Below, piece by piece: positions 33,525-42,750 of a stretch of DNA of 64,000 nt. Under the pieces are notes generated by a model that saw only the letters and a program-made list of their open reading frames with translations, had not been told where the DNA came from and did no database searches. The DNA is from Bacillus cabrialesii (GTDB taxonomy: Bacteria > Bacillota > Bacilli > Bacillales > Bacillaceae). A program made the position numbers and the translations under genes. The stretch's first letter is position 1. Every line of letters begins with the position of its first letter. The stretch lies in assembly GCF_004124315.2 (NCBI RefSeq), contig NZ_CP096889.1:2401001-2465000 (forward strand), in the 5' to 3' direction.

Positions 33525-33710
33525 TCAATTTGATTCTGATTGATTGGTTTTGATTCTCCAAGCAGCGAAAACACATGAAACCATGACTGTAAATGAGATA
33601 AAGTCGATCAAGATGCCTAGTATGCGTGATTCTGTCATGATGTTCGAATTGACGCAAAGCGCAAGAATAAATAGCGCAATCAACAATCCATACTTTTCAA
33701 ACACATGCAT
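33525..33710 (-). CDS. Hypothetical small membrane protein, about 60 residues, beside spo0A
   Basis: A short ORF encoding two hydrophobic spans (KYGLLIALFILALCV and the LIDFISFTVMVSCVFAAW region) joined by a polar loop with TESR, and a polar tail (RIKTNQSESN). The start is uncertain: AAGGAG lies only about two bases from the ATG at 33710, and a GTG six bases further in has ideal spacing. It precedes the 37-residue ORF, possibly in one transcript ending at 33317. I do not recognise the family. Confidence 0.6.
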   Translation of the reverse strand: MHVFEKYGLLIALFILALCVNSNIMTESRILGILIDFISFTVMVSCVFAAWRIKTNQSESN

Positions 33711-33772
33711 CACTCCTTACGGAAATAGATCCTTCATATCATCACTATATAATAACAAATGTCCCTAAAACA

Positions 33773-33818
33773 AAACGCCTCCTATTTATCAGCGCGAACT
33801 AATAAATAAAAGACGTTT
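33773..33818 (-). terminator. Terminator of spo0A
   Basis: A 17-bp stem with some G-T pairs, CAAAACG side (33773-33789) against 33802-33818, with a 12-base loop. On the minus strand it is followed by TTTTGTTTT. It lies 30 bases after the spo0A stop. Confidence 0.75.
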
Positions 33819-33847
33819 GATTTAATCATCGCTTAATATGTTCATGC

Positions 33848-34651
33848 TTAAGAAGCCTTATGTTCTAATCTCAGCTTATCCGCGACCATCGCAATGAACT
33901 CACTATTGGTCGGTTTAGCTTTTGTCATGCTGACGGTATAGCCGAACAACGAGGAAATGGAATCAATGTTTCCTCTGCTCCACGCCACTTCAATCGCATG
34001 GCGGATCGCTCTTTCTACACGGCTTGCGGTTGTGTTGAATTTTTTGGCGATGTCCGGATAGAGGACTTTTGTAATGCTGCCAAGCAATTCGATGTCATTG
34101 TATACCATTGAGATTGCTTCACGCAAATAGAGATAGCCTTTTATATGTGCCGGGACGCCGATTTCATGGATAATGCTTGTGATGCTCGCGTCGAGATTTT
34201 TCTTCTTTGGTACAGGCTGGCTGCTGCGTATAATGCTGCTTTGCGAGGATGGCGCACGATGCGTCACACTGCTGGCATTTCCGCTGACCTGGCGGATATG
34301 TCCGACAAGGTTTTCCATATCGAACGGCTTGAGAATAAAGTAGGACGCGCCTAAATCGACGGCTTTTTTCGTGACATCCTCTTGTCCAAAGGCTGTCAGC
34401 ATAATGACATTCGGCTGTTTTTTCAGATCCGATTCCCTCAGCCGCTCTAAAACCGCAAGTCCGTCCAAATGCGGCATAATAATATCTAATACGAGCACAT
34501 CGGGATCTTTTTCTTTAAACAGCGACAGGCACTCCTGTCCGTTATAAGCAACACCGATCACTTCCATGTCTTCCTGTCCTTCAATATATTCACTCAACAG
34601 GCTTACCAGCTCTCGATTATCGTCAGCAACACAAACTTTAATTTTCTCCAC
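33848..34651 (-). CDS. spo0A: Stage 0 sporulation master regulator Spo0A
   Basis: A 267-residue response regulator at the end of the sporulation phosphorelay. The receiver domain (1-125) has the acidic pocket (Asp10, Asp11), the phosphorylated Asp56 in VLDIIMPH, the Thr/Ser switch in LTAFGQ and Lys in LKPF. A variable linker (about 126-155) leads to the Spo0A DNA-binding domain with the helix-turn-helix around TTASRVERAIRHAIEVAWSRG. The GTG start at 34651 follows GGGGAGGAAG. It is downstream of spoIVB with a terminator and its own regulated promoter region between. Confidence 0.98.
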   Translation of the reverse strand: MEKIKVCVADDNRELVSLLSEYIEGQEDMEVIGVAYNGQECLSLFKEKDPDVLVLDIIMPHLDGLAVLERLRESDLKKQPNVIMLTAFGQEDVTKKAVDLGASYFILKPFDMENLVGHIRQVSGNASSVTHRAPSSQSSIIRSSQPVPKKKNLDASITSIIHEIGVPAHIKGYLYLREAISMVYNDIELLGSITKVLYPDIAKKFNTTASRVERAIRHAIEVAWSRGNIDSISSLFGYTVSMTKAKPTNSEFIAMVADKLRLEHKAS

Positions 34652-34705
34652 GTTTCTTCCTCCCCAAATGTAGTTAACAGGATTCACCCTTGCTACATGT
34701 TTACA

Positions 34706-34842
34706 TTCGACAAAACCGCTATATACCCTCTAAAAAAATCATAATCACCAATATTAGTGGCATATCTTTGTTATTCTATGTTTTTCTCCGTTTTTCGACT
34801 AAAAATGAAATTTGACAAACAAGGAAACGTGAATTTGTCGAA
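34706..34842 (-). promoter_or_regulatory. spo0A promoter region with 0A boxes
   Basis: The 275-base gap before spo0A holds two perfect 0A boxes, TGTCGAA at 34712-34706 (minus) and 34836-34842 (plus), and a one-mismatch box AGTCGAA at 34800-34794 (minus). In B. subtilis this region carries the vegetative SigA and the sporulation SigH promoters, and the boxes mediate Spo0A~P autoregulation. Confidence 0.85.
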
Positions 34843-34902
34843 AAATCTTCTTTTGTATATTTTACCGTATGTATTCTGAGAAGTGAAGAGGGATCAAAAC
34901 AA

Positions 34903-34927
34903 AAAAACTGCCGGAAATTCCGGCAGT
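34903..34927 (-). terminator. Terminator of spoIVB
   Basis: ACTGCCGG (34907-34914) pairs with CCGGCAGT (34920-34927). On the minus strand it is followed by seven Ts. The stem overlaps the spoIVB stop codon. Confidence 0.9.
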
Positions 34928-36207
34928 CAGCTTGCTTTTTCTTTTCCGTAAATATCGATTCCCGCTTCTGACAGCATCCATTCAATATGAACGCCGTAAC
35001 CGCTTGTCGGGTCATTTACAAATACATGGGTGACAGCGCCGATCACTTTTCCATTTTGAATGATCGGGCTTCCGCTCATCCCCTGTACGATTCCGCCTGT
35101 TTCTTTCAACAGCCTTGGATCAGTTATTTTTAAGACCATCCCTTTTGTCGCAGGGAATTTTTGCGGCGTCGTGCTGACGATTTCAATATCAAATTTTTCT
35201 ACCTTGTCATCATCAATGACCGTTAAAATTTCAGCCGGACCTTTTTTGACTTCAGTAGAAAACGCTACCGGCAATGCTTGATCTGAAATGTTGTTTTGAA
35301 TCGGCTGATGCAGTGTGCCGAAAATGCCAAATGGGCTGTTTCTGTTAATATCCCCGATCGTTTTGCGTTCTGAGGAAAATCGCGCCAGTTTTTCTCCCGG
35401 ATTTCCGCCTGTCCCTTTTTCAATGGATGTCACAGTGGATTTAACAATTTCTCCATTCTCCACTACGATTGGTTTCTTTGTGTCCATATCGGAAATCACA
35501 TGGCCAAGTGCTCCGTATTTTTTTGTTTTTGGTTCATAAAAGGTCATGGTGCCGATGCCAGCGGCAGAATCCCTGATGTATAAACCAATTCTGTACTTGC
35601 CTTCAGCTTCATCTTTTTCCGGAATGAGCTTTGTTTTGATTTTCTGTTTATCACGTTTAATCAGCAAGTCTAACGATTCTCCAGTTTTACCGGCTTTCTG
35701 AATAAATGGGGCCACATCATTCATTTTTTCAATTTTCTGTCCATTCATCTCAATAATGATGTCGCCCGCTTCAATACCGGCCGTTTCTCCCGGAGATTTT
35801 TTGCCTTCACTTGTATTGATTTGATGAAATCCGACGACAAGAACACCGACGGAATGAAGTTTTACACCGATTGATTGTCCGCCAGGTATGACCTTTAAAT
35901 CAGGAAGAACTTGCACTTTTGTTTTTTTAATTGGAAATCCGGCTAGATCATATACTAATTCTGACTCACCTGATTTTTTGCCTGTCACCTTGATTTCATG
36001 CGGGTCTTTCTTAACTGTAAACGCTTCTGACGATTCTTGTGCATGAGCGTCTACCGATAAACCCGTTTCAATCGCTTGTGTTTGGGTTTCAAATACTCTC
36101 ATTTGCGTTGGAATCAGTAAATACTCTTTTAGCGGTTTGCATAAACCTACACTTAATAACGAAACAAGGAGAATTAAACCTACTGCTTTTCTGATGTTAT
36201 CGGGCAT
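34927..36207 (-). CDS. spoIVB: SpoIVB serine peptidase (SigK checkpoint)
   Basis: A 426-residue forespore protein of peptidase family S55. It has an N-terminal membrane anchor (VGLILLVSLLSVGLC), a PDZ domain (about 105-195, with GVLVVGFHQI and AGDIIIEMNG) and a C-terminal trypsin-like domain. Catalytic residues are in place: His236 in YGALGHVISD and Ser378 in GMSGSP. It crosses to the space between the membranes and cuts SpoIVFA so that SpoIVFB can process pro-SigK. It is also needed with BofC and CtpB in the checkpoint. Between recN and spo0A, as in B. subtilis. Confidence 0.97.
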   Translation of the reverse strand: MPDNIRKAVGLILLVSLLSVGLCKPLKEYLLIPTQMRVFETQTQAIETGLSVDAHAQESSEAFTVKKDPHEIKVTGKKSGESELVYDLAGFPIKKTKVQVLPDLKVIPGGQSIGVKLHSVGVLVVGFHQINTSEGKKSPGETAGIEAGDIIIEMNGQKIEKMNDVAPFIQKAGKTGESLDLLIKRDKQKIKTKLIPEKDEAEGKYRIGLYIRDSAAGIGTMTFYEPKTKKYGALGHVISDMDTKKPIVVENGEIVKSTVTSIEKGTGGNPGEKLARFSSERKTIGDINRNSPFGIFGTLHQPIQNNISDQALPVAFSTEVKKGPAEILTVIDDDKVEKFDIEIVSTTPQKFPATKGMVLKITDPRLLKETGGIVQGMSGSPIIQNGKVIGAVTHVFVNDPTSGYGVHIEWMLSEAGIDIYGKEKAS

Positions 36208-36358
36208 TCACTACTTCACTCTCCTCGCTCCTATCCCACACCTTCTTTATGTCTTGCTGCTACATCATTTAATTTTGCCTTCTGACGGCTTATTTATAAC
36301 TGTCATATAAAGAAAAACATTGGATATACTGATGAACGAATGGATGTCGGCGAAAAAA

Positions 36359-36385
36359 ATAAGCTGCGCTTCCCGCGCAGCTTAT
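36359..36385 (-). terminator. Terminator of recN
   Basis: ATAAGCTGCGC (36359-36369) pairs with GCGCAGCTTAT (36375-36385). On the minus strand it is followed by TTTTTTC. It overlaps the recN stop. Confidence 0.9.
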
Positions 36386-38112
36386 CCCGTTGTTTTGACT
36401 TGATCCGCTTGTTTTAAAAGTTCTTTCGCATGGCGTTTCGTTAAGTCTGTTACTTCGACTCCGGCAATCATACGCCCGATTTCCGCCACCTTTTCCTGCT
36501 TAGATAACGGCTTGACATGTGTCGTCGTTCTGCCGTCTTTTAATTCCTTCGCAATATAAAGATGCGTATCTGCCATGGCCGCCACCTGAGGCAAATGTGT
36601 AATACACAGCACTTGTGATCCTATTGACACTTTATGGATCTTCTCAGCGATTGCCTGTGCGACTCTGCCGCTCACACCGGTATCAACCTCATCGAAAATA
36701 ATCGACGTCACATCCTGTTGAGAGGAAAAAATGCTTTTTATGGCAAGCATTACCCGTGACAGCTCTCCACCGGAAGCGACTTTCGAAAGGGATTTCAGCG
36801 GTTCGCCTGTATTGGTTGAAATTAAAAACTTCACCAGATCAATCCCTTGTTCAGACAGCTGAACAGGCTGGCCGTTTACAATCGGTGCCTCCTCATTGTG
36901 AGACGCTGTTCTGACCTTAAACTCCGTATCAAACGTTGATTTTTCCATGTACAGGCTTTTTAACTCCCGATGAATTTCATCAGCCAGCTTTTTTGACCAC
37001 GCTTTCCGGATTTGCGAAACATTTGCCGCTTCCACTGCGACATCCTTGCCGACTGAGTCAAGCTCCTTTTTCAAGCTTTGAAGATGGCTGTCCCTGTTTT
37101 CAATTTGGTCAATCTCTTCTTCAATCTTTGAAGCGTATTCCAAAATGTCCTCAACAGTTGCACCGTATTTTCGTTTCAGCTGTTTCATTTCATTGAGACG
37201 CGTCTCAATATAGTTCAGGCGTTCCGGATCATATTCAAGCTCATCCAGCATATTTCTCATCTGAAATGTAGCGTCTTCCAAAAGATAGTATGAGTTCGAA
37301 ACACTTTCAGACAGTTTTTTCAGCGGTTCATTAATATCAGATATATCTTCAAGCTGCGCAGATGCCATTCCGACCCAGTCCAGTCCGCCCTGCTCGCTGC
37401 GCAGCGCGTTATATGCATTTTGCAGCGATTCATAGATCTTCTCAAAATTTGAAATTTGCTGGCGTTCTTCTTGGAGCTGTTCGTCTTCGTTAAGCTCTAG
37501 CTTGGCAGATTCAATTTCTTCCAGCTGAAATTGAATAAGATCCAGACGATGGGCCATCTCCTGTTCGCTTTCAGAAAGCTGCTTTAGCTTTTTAAGCAGC
37601 TTCACATACCGCTGGTACCCTTCTTGGTACGCTTGGAGTGCGCTTTCCACTTCGGCTCCGGCAAACTTGTCCAAAAGCTGGAGATGATTTTCGTCTTCCA
37701 TTAGAAGCTGGTTATCGTGCTGCCCGTGAATATCTAATAAAAGCCTGCCGATCTCTCTTAGCGAGGCAATCGTGACAAGCTTGCCATTAACACGGCAGAC
37801 GCTTTTTCCACTCGTGCTGATATCTCTTCTCATGACGATCATTTCGTCTGAAACGTCGATTCCCTGCTCAGCGCACACACCAAAAACGGGATGGCCGCTG
37901 TCCAATAGAAACAGCCCTTCAAGCTCGGCTTTTGCTTCTCCATATCTGACAAATTCAGATGATCCGCGGCCGCCGACTAAAAGAGAAATAGCGTCTATGA
38001 TGATCGATTTGCCGGCTCCGGTTTCTCCTGTTAATACCGTAAGCCCTCGTTCAAAAGAAACCGTCAGTTCCTCAATAATGGCAAAGTTTTTAATCGATAG
38101 TTCAGCTAACAA
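36382..38112 (-). CDS. recN: DNA repair ATPase RecN (SMC-like)
   Basis: A 576-residue SMC-like protein that gathers at double-strand breaks early in recombinational repair. Walker A GETGAGKS lies at about 30-37, a central coiled coil spans about 155-385, and the C-terminal head carries the signature VASGGELSRVM and Walker B SIIFDEVDTG. The start is a TTG at 38112 (read as Met-Leu-Ala-Glu), with AGAGGTG about nine bases upstream. It follows ahrC by 35 bases and is probably co-transcribed with it. Confidence 0.96.
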   Translation of the reverse strand: MLAELSIKNFAIIEELTVSFERGLTVLTGETGAGKSIIIDAISLLVGGRGSSEFVRYGEAKAELEGLFLLDSGHPVFGVCAEQGIDVSDEMIVMRRDISTSGKSVCRVNGKLVTIASLREIGRLLLDIHGQHDNQLLMEDENHLQLLDKFAGAEVESALQAYQEGYQRYVKLLKKLKQLSESEQEMAHRLDLIQFQLEEIESAKLELNEDEQLQEERQQISNFEKIYESLQNAYNALRSEQGGLDWVGMASAQLEDISDINEPLKKLSESVSNSYYLLEDATFQMRNMLDELEYDPERLNYIETRLNEMKQLKRKYGATVEDILEYASKIEEEIDQIENRDSHLQSLKKELDSVGKDVAVEAANVSQIRKAWSKKLADEIHRELKSLYMEKSTFDTEFKVRTASHNEEAPIVNGQPVQLSEQGIDLVKFLISTNTGEPLKSLSKVASGGELSRVMLAIKSIFSSQQDVTSIIFDEVDTGVSGRVAQAIAEKIHKVSIGSQVLCITHLPQVAAMADTHLYIAKELKDGRTTTHVKPLSKQEKVAEIGRMIAGVEVTDLTKRHAKELLKQADQVKTTG

Positions 38113-38147
38113 ACAGCATTACACCTCTTATCTTTGTTAGATTTCTG

Positions 38148-38597
38148 TTACAGCAGCTCAAGCAGCCTGTTTTTTACGCCGTCTGTATCTTCAGGAGTCC
38201 GGCAAATAATTAATATCGTGTCATCTCCGCAAATGGTCCCCATAATTTCATCCCAGTCCAAGTTGTCCATCAGCGCCCCGATTGCCTGGGCGTTGCCCGG
38301 CATCGTTTTCAGCACAATCATATGGCTTGCTGAGTCTATTTTCACAAAGGCGTCCATCAATGCCCGCTTCAGCTTGGACAGCGGATTGAAACGCTGGTCT
38401 GCCGGAAGACTGTATTTGTATGAGCCGTTATTCGTAGGCACTTTTACAAGGTGAAGTTCTTTAATATCACGTGAAACCGTGGCTTGTGTTACTTTGTAAC
38501 CATCCTGCTTCAGCATGTCGACCAATTCATCCTGCGTTTCGATTTCATTGCTTGTAATGATCTCTCTGATTTTAATATGCCTCTGGCCTTTGTTCAT
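38148..38597 (-). CDS. ahrC: Arginine repressor/activator AhrC (ArgR)
   Basis: A 149-residue ArgR-family regulator that represses arginine synthesis and activates arginine catabolism when arginine is bound. The winged helix occupies about 1-70 (IKIREIITSNEI, VTQATVSRDIKEL) and the hexamerising arginine-binding domain the rest, with the GTICGDDTILI segment holding the ligand-binding acidic pair. Upstream of recN. The ARG-box-like sites before artP in this window are likely targets. Confidence 0.96.
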   Translation of the reverse strand: MNKGQRHIKIREIITSNEIETQDELVDMLKQDGYKVTQATVSRDIKELHLVKVPTNNGSYKYSLPADQRFNPLSKLKRALMDAFVKIDSASHMIVLKTMPGNAQAIGALMDNLDWDEIMGTICGDDTILIICRTPEDTDGVKNRLLELL

Positions 38598-38675
38598 GTA
38601 AGCACCTCTATTTCAGCTTATCTGTTCTTTTATGTTATATGATTCTCTGCAAATTGTACATGAATGCAGAAAAAA

Positions 38676-38699
38676 GGAATAATAGCGCCCTATTATTCC
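38676..38699 (-). terminator. Terminator after yqxC
   Basis: GGAATAATA (38676-38684) pairs with TATTATTCC (38691-38699), followed on the minus strand by TTTTTTC. It marks the end of the long nusB-to-yqxC gene run and separates it from ahrC. Confidence 0.88.
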
Positions 38700-39538
38700 G
38701 GTACATCTGCTTTTTTTTCTTTTAACGTCTTATGTGCCTCTTCTACAATGCGGATGATCTCTTCTTCCGGCAGCTCCTGTCCTTCCTGTCCTTCTCCCGG
38801 CCAATGCAAATGAAGGAGAAATTCGATATTTCCGTCTCCTCCCGTGATCGGAGAAAATGACAGGCCTTGGCAGATATAGCCTTCAGCCGCAGAAAAACTG
38901 ATCATTCGCTTGAGAACGTCAGCATGCACTTTAGGGTCTCTCACAATCCCTTTTTTGCCGACTGATTCCCGCCCCGCTTCAAACTGCGGCTTCACAAGAG
39001 CCATGCAGTCGCTGTCCGGTACAAGCAATGTTTTAAGGACAGGCAGGATGAGCCGCAGTGAAATAAAGGATACATCAATTGTGGCAAACTCCGGCATGCC
39101 CTTTGTAAAGTCTGCCGGTGTTGCATAGCGGAAGTTCGTCCGTTCCATTACGACGACTCGTTCATCCTGTCTGAGCTTCCACGCAAGCTGATTGTAGCCT
39201 ACATCCACCGCGTATGACTGTTTCGCTCCGTTTTGCAGAGCGCAGTCCGTAAAACCGCCGGTGGAGGATCCAATATCAATCATGATTTTGTCCTTAACAG
39301 AGACGGGAAACTCCTTCAGCGCTTTTTCAAGCTTTAAACCGCCTCTGCTCACATATTTCAGCGGGTTTCCTTTAACCGTTAAAGGAAGGTCGCGGTCAAT
39401 TTTTTCTCCAGGCTTGTCCAAGCGGTTTTCGTTTGAATAGACGATCCCCGCCATAATGGCTCTCTTGGCTTTTTCCCGCGTTTCGGCCAGCCCTCTTTCT
39501 ACTAGTAATACATCTAATCGTTCTTTCTTTGACGTCAT
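38693..39538 (-). CDS. yqxC: TlyA-family rRNA methyltransferase / hemolysin-like YqxC
   Basis: A 281-residue protein with an N-terminal S4 RNA-binding domain (about 5-65, RLDVLLVERGLAETREKAKRA region) and a FtsJ-like SAM methyltransferase domain. The SAM-site segment is MIDIGSSTGGFTDCAL (about 88-103), and the catalytic K-D-K-like residues include the Asp in ATIDVSFISL and the Lys in LVKPQFE. The family 2'-O-methylates ribosomal RNA. It overlaps dxs by four bases, so translation is coupled. Confidence 0.9.
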   Translation of the reverse strand: MTSKKERLDVLLVERGLAETREKAKRAIMAGIVYSNENRLDKPGEKIDRDLPLTVKGNPLKYVSRGGLKLEKALKEFPVSVKDKIMIDIGSSTGGFTDCALQNGAKQSYAVDVGYNQLAWKLRQDERVVVMERTNFRYATPADFTKGMPEFATIDVSFISLRLILPVLKTLLVPDSDCMALVKPQFEAGRESVGKKGIVRDPKVHADVLKRMISFSAAEGYICQGLSFSPITGGDGNIEFLLHLHWPGEGQEGQELPEEEIIRIVEEAHKTLKEKKADVPE

Positions 39539-41436
39539 GATCCAATTCCTTTGTGTGTCTTCGGCGGCATCATTAATCTAATGCGGTTTGCCGTCTGCTG
39601 TTTTGTCAATCCAATTTCTTCAAGTAGCGCCGTTACATTTCCGTGTTCGATAAACCGATCCGGAATACCCATTCTATCGATTGGTGTATGATATTCACCT
39701 TGATCATGAGCGAATTCTAAAATCGAGCTTCCGAAACCGCCTTCTAAGACCGCTTCTTCAATCGTTAAAATCGGCAAGCCTTCTTTTAGAATATCCTTCA
39801 TCATCTTTTCATCAATCGGCTTAATAAAACGCGCATTTACAACGCGCACTGAGAGCCCTTCTTTTTGCAGCTCTTCAGCTGCTTCAAGCGCCATTTCGAT
39901 TGTTGTTCCAAATGTTAAGATGACGGCATCGTTCCCCGGGCGCAGCACTTCCCACGTCCCAAGCGGAATCGTTTTCAGCTGTTCATCCATTTTTACTCCG
40001 AGTCCGTTTCCGCGCGGAAAACGCATTGCAATCGGGCCTTCATCATAGCTGAGTGCAGTATGAACCATATGCTGTCCTTCATTTTCATCTTTCGGCATCA
40101 TTAAGACCATGTTTGGAATGTGGCGCATAAACGCAATATCAAACACGCCTTGATGTGTCTCTCCGTCCGCGCCTACGAGTCCTGCACGGTCAATTCCAAT
40201 AAACACATTGGCGTTTTGGCGGCAGATGTCGTGAAGCACTTGGTCATATGCCCTTTGCAGGAAGGTTGAATAAATCGCCAAAAACGGCTTCATTCCTTGC
40301 ATTGCCATAGCCGCTGCCATCGTTGCGGCATGCTGTTCTGCGATTCCTACGTCGAACATACGGTCAGGGAATTCCTTTGCAAAGCCTTCAAGCTTTGAGC
40401 CGACAGGCATAGCCGGCGTAATCGCTACAATCCGTCCGTCCTCGCGTGCCATCCGCTGCACAGTGCCGCTGACAAGGCCGCTCCATGATGGAGCTGCGGC
40501 TTTCGGCTTTACAAAGTCACCGGTGTTAATTTTATAAGGTCCGGTCCCGTGCCATGTACCGATCGTATCGGTTTCAGCCGGTTTGTAGCCCTTCCCTTTT
40601 TTCGTGATGACATGCAGGAGAACAGGGCCTTTCGTTTTTTTGGCGTATTGAAGATTTTCAATCAGCTCATGATAAGAATGTCCGTCCACCGGGCCTAAAT
40701 ACGTAAAACCAAGCTCCTCAAAAAACATTCCGGAGACGAGCATGTATTTCAGGCTGTCTTTGACACGTTCCGCCGTGGCGGCAAGTTTGCCCCCAACTGC
40801 CGGAATCTTTTTAAACAAGTATTCGAGCTCATCTTTAACCCACTGGTATTTCCCGGCGGTGCGCAGCCGACCGAGCATTGAATGAATGGCGCCCACATTC
40901 GGCGCAATACTCATTTCATTATCATTTAGGATGACAATCATGTCTTTTTTCTCGTCGCCGATGTGATTTAGGGCTTCAAGCGCCATTCCGCCGGTCAGCG
41001 CGCCGTCACCAATGATTGGAATAATAAATTCATCCGTTCCTTTAATATCACGGGCAGCTGCCATTCCCATCGCGCCGGACAAAGAAGTTGAGCTGTGCCC
41101 GGTTTCCCAAACATCATGCTCGCTTTCACTCCGTTTTGGAAATCCGCAAAGCCCTTTGTACTGGCGAAGCGTCGCAAATTCTTTTCCGCGTCCTGTCAGC
41201 AGCTTATGGACGTACGATTGATGGCCTACATCCCATAAAAATTTGTCTTTCGGGCTGTTAAATTCCTTATGCAGTGCAACAGTAAGCTCTACGACACCTA
41301 AGTTTGGACCGATGTGGCCGCCGGAAGCGGATAAAGTTGTAATTAAAAATTGACGGATTTCATCACTTAATTTTTCTAATTCATCAATGGACATGTTTTT
41401 TAAAAACGACGGGTCCTGTATTGATAAAAGATCCAA
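39535..41436 (-). CDS. dxs: 1-Deoxy-D-xylulose-5-phosphate synthase (Dxs)
   Basis: A 633-residue thiamine diphosphate enzyme that condenses pyruvate and glyceraldehyde 3-phosphate, the entry step of the MEP isoprenoid pathway. The cofactor motif GDGALTGG-to-NDNEMS (about 150-185) and the DVGHQSY and GHSSTSLSG histidine segments are intact, and the C-terminal transketolase domain carries GIAEQHAATMAAAMA. The start is TTG at 41436, reading MDLLSIQD; the ribosome site (AAAGTGAG) is weak. It lies 179 bases after ispA, the longest gap after the xseA leader in this gene run. Confidence 0.96.
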   Translation of the reverse strand: MDLLSIQDPSFLKNMSIDELEKLSDEIRQFLITTLSASGGHIGPNLGVVELTVALHKEFNSPKDKFLWDVGHQSYVHKLLTGRGKEFATLRQYKGLCGFPKRSESEHDVWETGHSSTSLSGAMGMAAARDIKGTDEFIIPIIGDGALTGGMALEALNHIGDEKKDMIVILNDNEMSIAPNVGAIHSMLGRLRTAGKYQWVKDELEYLFKKIPAVGGKLAATAERVKDSLKYMLVSGMFFEELGFTYLGPVDGHSYHELIENLQYAKKTKGPVLLHVITKKGKGYKPAETDTIGTWHGTGPYKINTGDFVKPKAAAPSWSGLVSGTVQRMAREDGRIVAITPAMPVGSKLEGFAKEFPDRMFDVGIAEQHAATMAAAMAMQGMKPFLAIYSTFLQRAYDQVLHDICRQNANVFIGIDRAGLVGADGETHQGVFDIAFMRHIPNMVLMMPKDENEGQHMVHTALSYDEGPIAMRFPRGNGLGVKMDEQLKTIPLGTWEVLRPGNDAVILTFGTTIEMALEAAEELQKEGLSVRVVNARFIKPIDEKMMKDILKEGLPILTIEEAVLEGGFGSSILEFAHDQGEYHTPIDRMGIPDRFIEHGNVTALLEEIGLTKQQTANRIRLMMPPKTHKGIGS

Positions 41437-41615
41437 AGCGGATCAACTCACTTTCAGCATGAATTTCTAAATGATACATGTCTTCCGTATGCCGAGCCGG
41501 ATAACGGCCAAATCTCAGACATAAAAAAAGACAAGCACGCTTTTCCTTATCATTTTTCATATAAACTGCTTACATTTTACCATATCTCGTGCAGCCGCTT
41601 CAAATTAGGATCGTT

Positions 41616-42506
41616 TTAGTGATCTCTTGCCGCAATTAAATCACAAAGTTCATATAAAAGGTCTTTTTGAAGAGAGAGTCCGCCGATCAGACACTTCGCC
41701 TCTTGTATGTGTACATTCAATTTATGTTTGGCCCCTTCAAGTGACAGAAGTGACGGGTAAGTCGATTTGTCGTTTGTTGTATCCGAGCCGACACGTTTGC
41801 CGATTTTCTCTTCACTGCCTTCTAAATCTAAAATATCGTCTCTGATTTGAAAACCGATCCCGATGTGGCTGCTGAAGGCACGCAGCGTTTCGATGTCTTT
41901 CTCAGGCGCATCCGCCAAAATAGCCCCGGCGATTACGCAAAAACCAAGGAGCTTGGCCGTTTTCCGTTCATGAATCGATTCGAGTTCTTCAAGCGTGACT
42001 TGGCGGTTTTCCGCTTCCATATCAGCTACTTGCCCCCCGACCATGCCTTCAGTGCCTGCCGCTGAAATCAGTTCATTCACAAGGCGAAGGCGCTTTTCCG
42101 CTGACACCTCGTTTGACACATGGGAGGTGATCAGCTTAAAGCTTTCCGTAAGAAGCCCGTCACCCGCTAAGACTGCTGTCGCTTCACCGAACACTTTATG
42201 GTTTGTCGGCTTCCCGCGGCGCAAATCGTCATCATCCATACAAGGAAGGTCATCATGTATTAACGAATACGTGTGAATCATTTCGACGGCACATCCGACC
42301 GGAATACCGTCTTTTTCACTTTTCCCATATGCGTTTAAAACGGCCAGTACAATGAGGGGACGCAGCCGCTTTCCGCCAGCCTCAAGGGAGTACAGCATGG
42401 ATTTTTTTAATGAGTCCGGCATATCGAGCTTTTCTGTATAAACAGAAAGCTGTTTTTCAATCGTTTTTTTCCGTTCCGCCAGAAAGCTCGTTAAATTATT
42501 TGCCAC
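41616..42506 (-). CDS. ispA: Farnesyl diphosphate synthase / prenyltransferase (IspA/YqiD)
   Basis: A 296-residue trans-prenyltransferase that builds geranyl and farnesyl diphosphate. Both Asp-rich motifs are present: DDLPCMDDDD (first, about 82-91) and DDILD (second, about 222-226). The GTG start at 42506 overlaps the end of xseB by 11 bases and has GGAGGAAG upstream, giving the family length. With dxs just downstream it forms an isoprenoid pair inside the DNA-repair gene run. Confidence 0.95.
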   Translation of the reverse strand: MANNLTSFLAERKKTIEKQLSVYTEKLDMPDSLKKSMLYSLEAGGKRLRPLIVLAVLNAYGKSEKDGIPVGCAVEMIHTYSLIHDDLPCMDDDDLRRGKPTNHKVFGEATAVLAGDGLLTESFKLITSHVSNEVSAEKRLRLVNELISAAGTEGMVGGQVADMEAENRQVTLEELESIHERKTAKLLGFCVIAGAILADAPEKDIETLRAFSSHIGIGFQIRDDILDLEGSEEKIGKRVGSDTTNDKSTYPSLLSLEGAKHKLNVHIQEAKCLIGGLSLQKDLLYELCDLIAARDH

Positions 42507-42750
42507 CTTCGTCTTCCTCCTGAACACTGAAAGGTGCCAGTTCGCCGTCTTCTTTCAAAATGAAGTCCATTTGTTTTTCAACTTTTTGCAGCTTTTCGTG
42601 GCACATTTTTGAAAGAGCCATGCCTTCTTGGAAATAGTTAATCGCTTGCTCTAAAGGCACATCGCCCTCTTCAAGCTTTGACACAATGCTCTCAAGCCCT
42701 TTCATCGCCTCTTCAAATGTCATGTTTTCATTTTTTTTCACGTCTGTCAT
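42496..42750 (-). CDS. xseB: Exodeoxyribonuclease VII small subunit (XseB)
   Basis: An 84-residue all-helical small subunit of ExoVII, a nuclease specific for single-stranded DNA. The conserved core runs FEEAMKGLESIVSKLEEGDVPLE then a second helix with EGMALSKMC. Several copies bind one XseA. It overlaps xseA by four bases and ispA by 11. Confidence 0.95.
   Translation of the reverse strand: MTDVKKNENMTFEEAMKGLESIVSKLEEGDVPLEQAINYFQEGMALSKMCHEKLQKVEKQMDFILKEDGELAPFSVQEEDEGGK

Noticed and set aside
41437..41615. The 179-base gap between ispA and dxs as a possible promoter or RNA element
   Set aside because: I see T-rich tracts and a very short AAGC/GCTT repeat, but no stem of convincing length, no clear -35/-10 pair and no ORF with a ribosome site.
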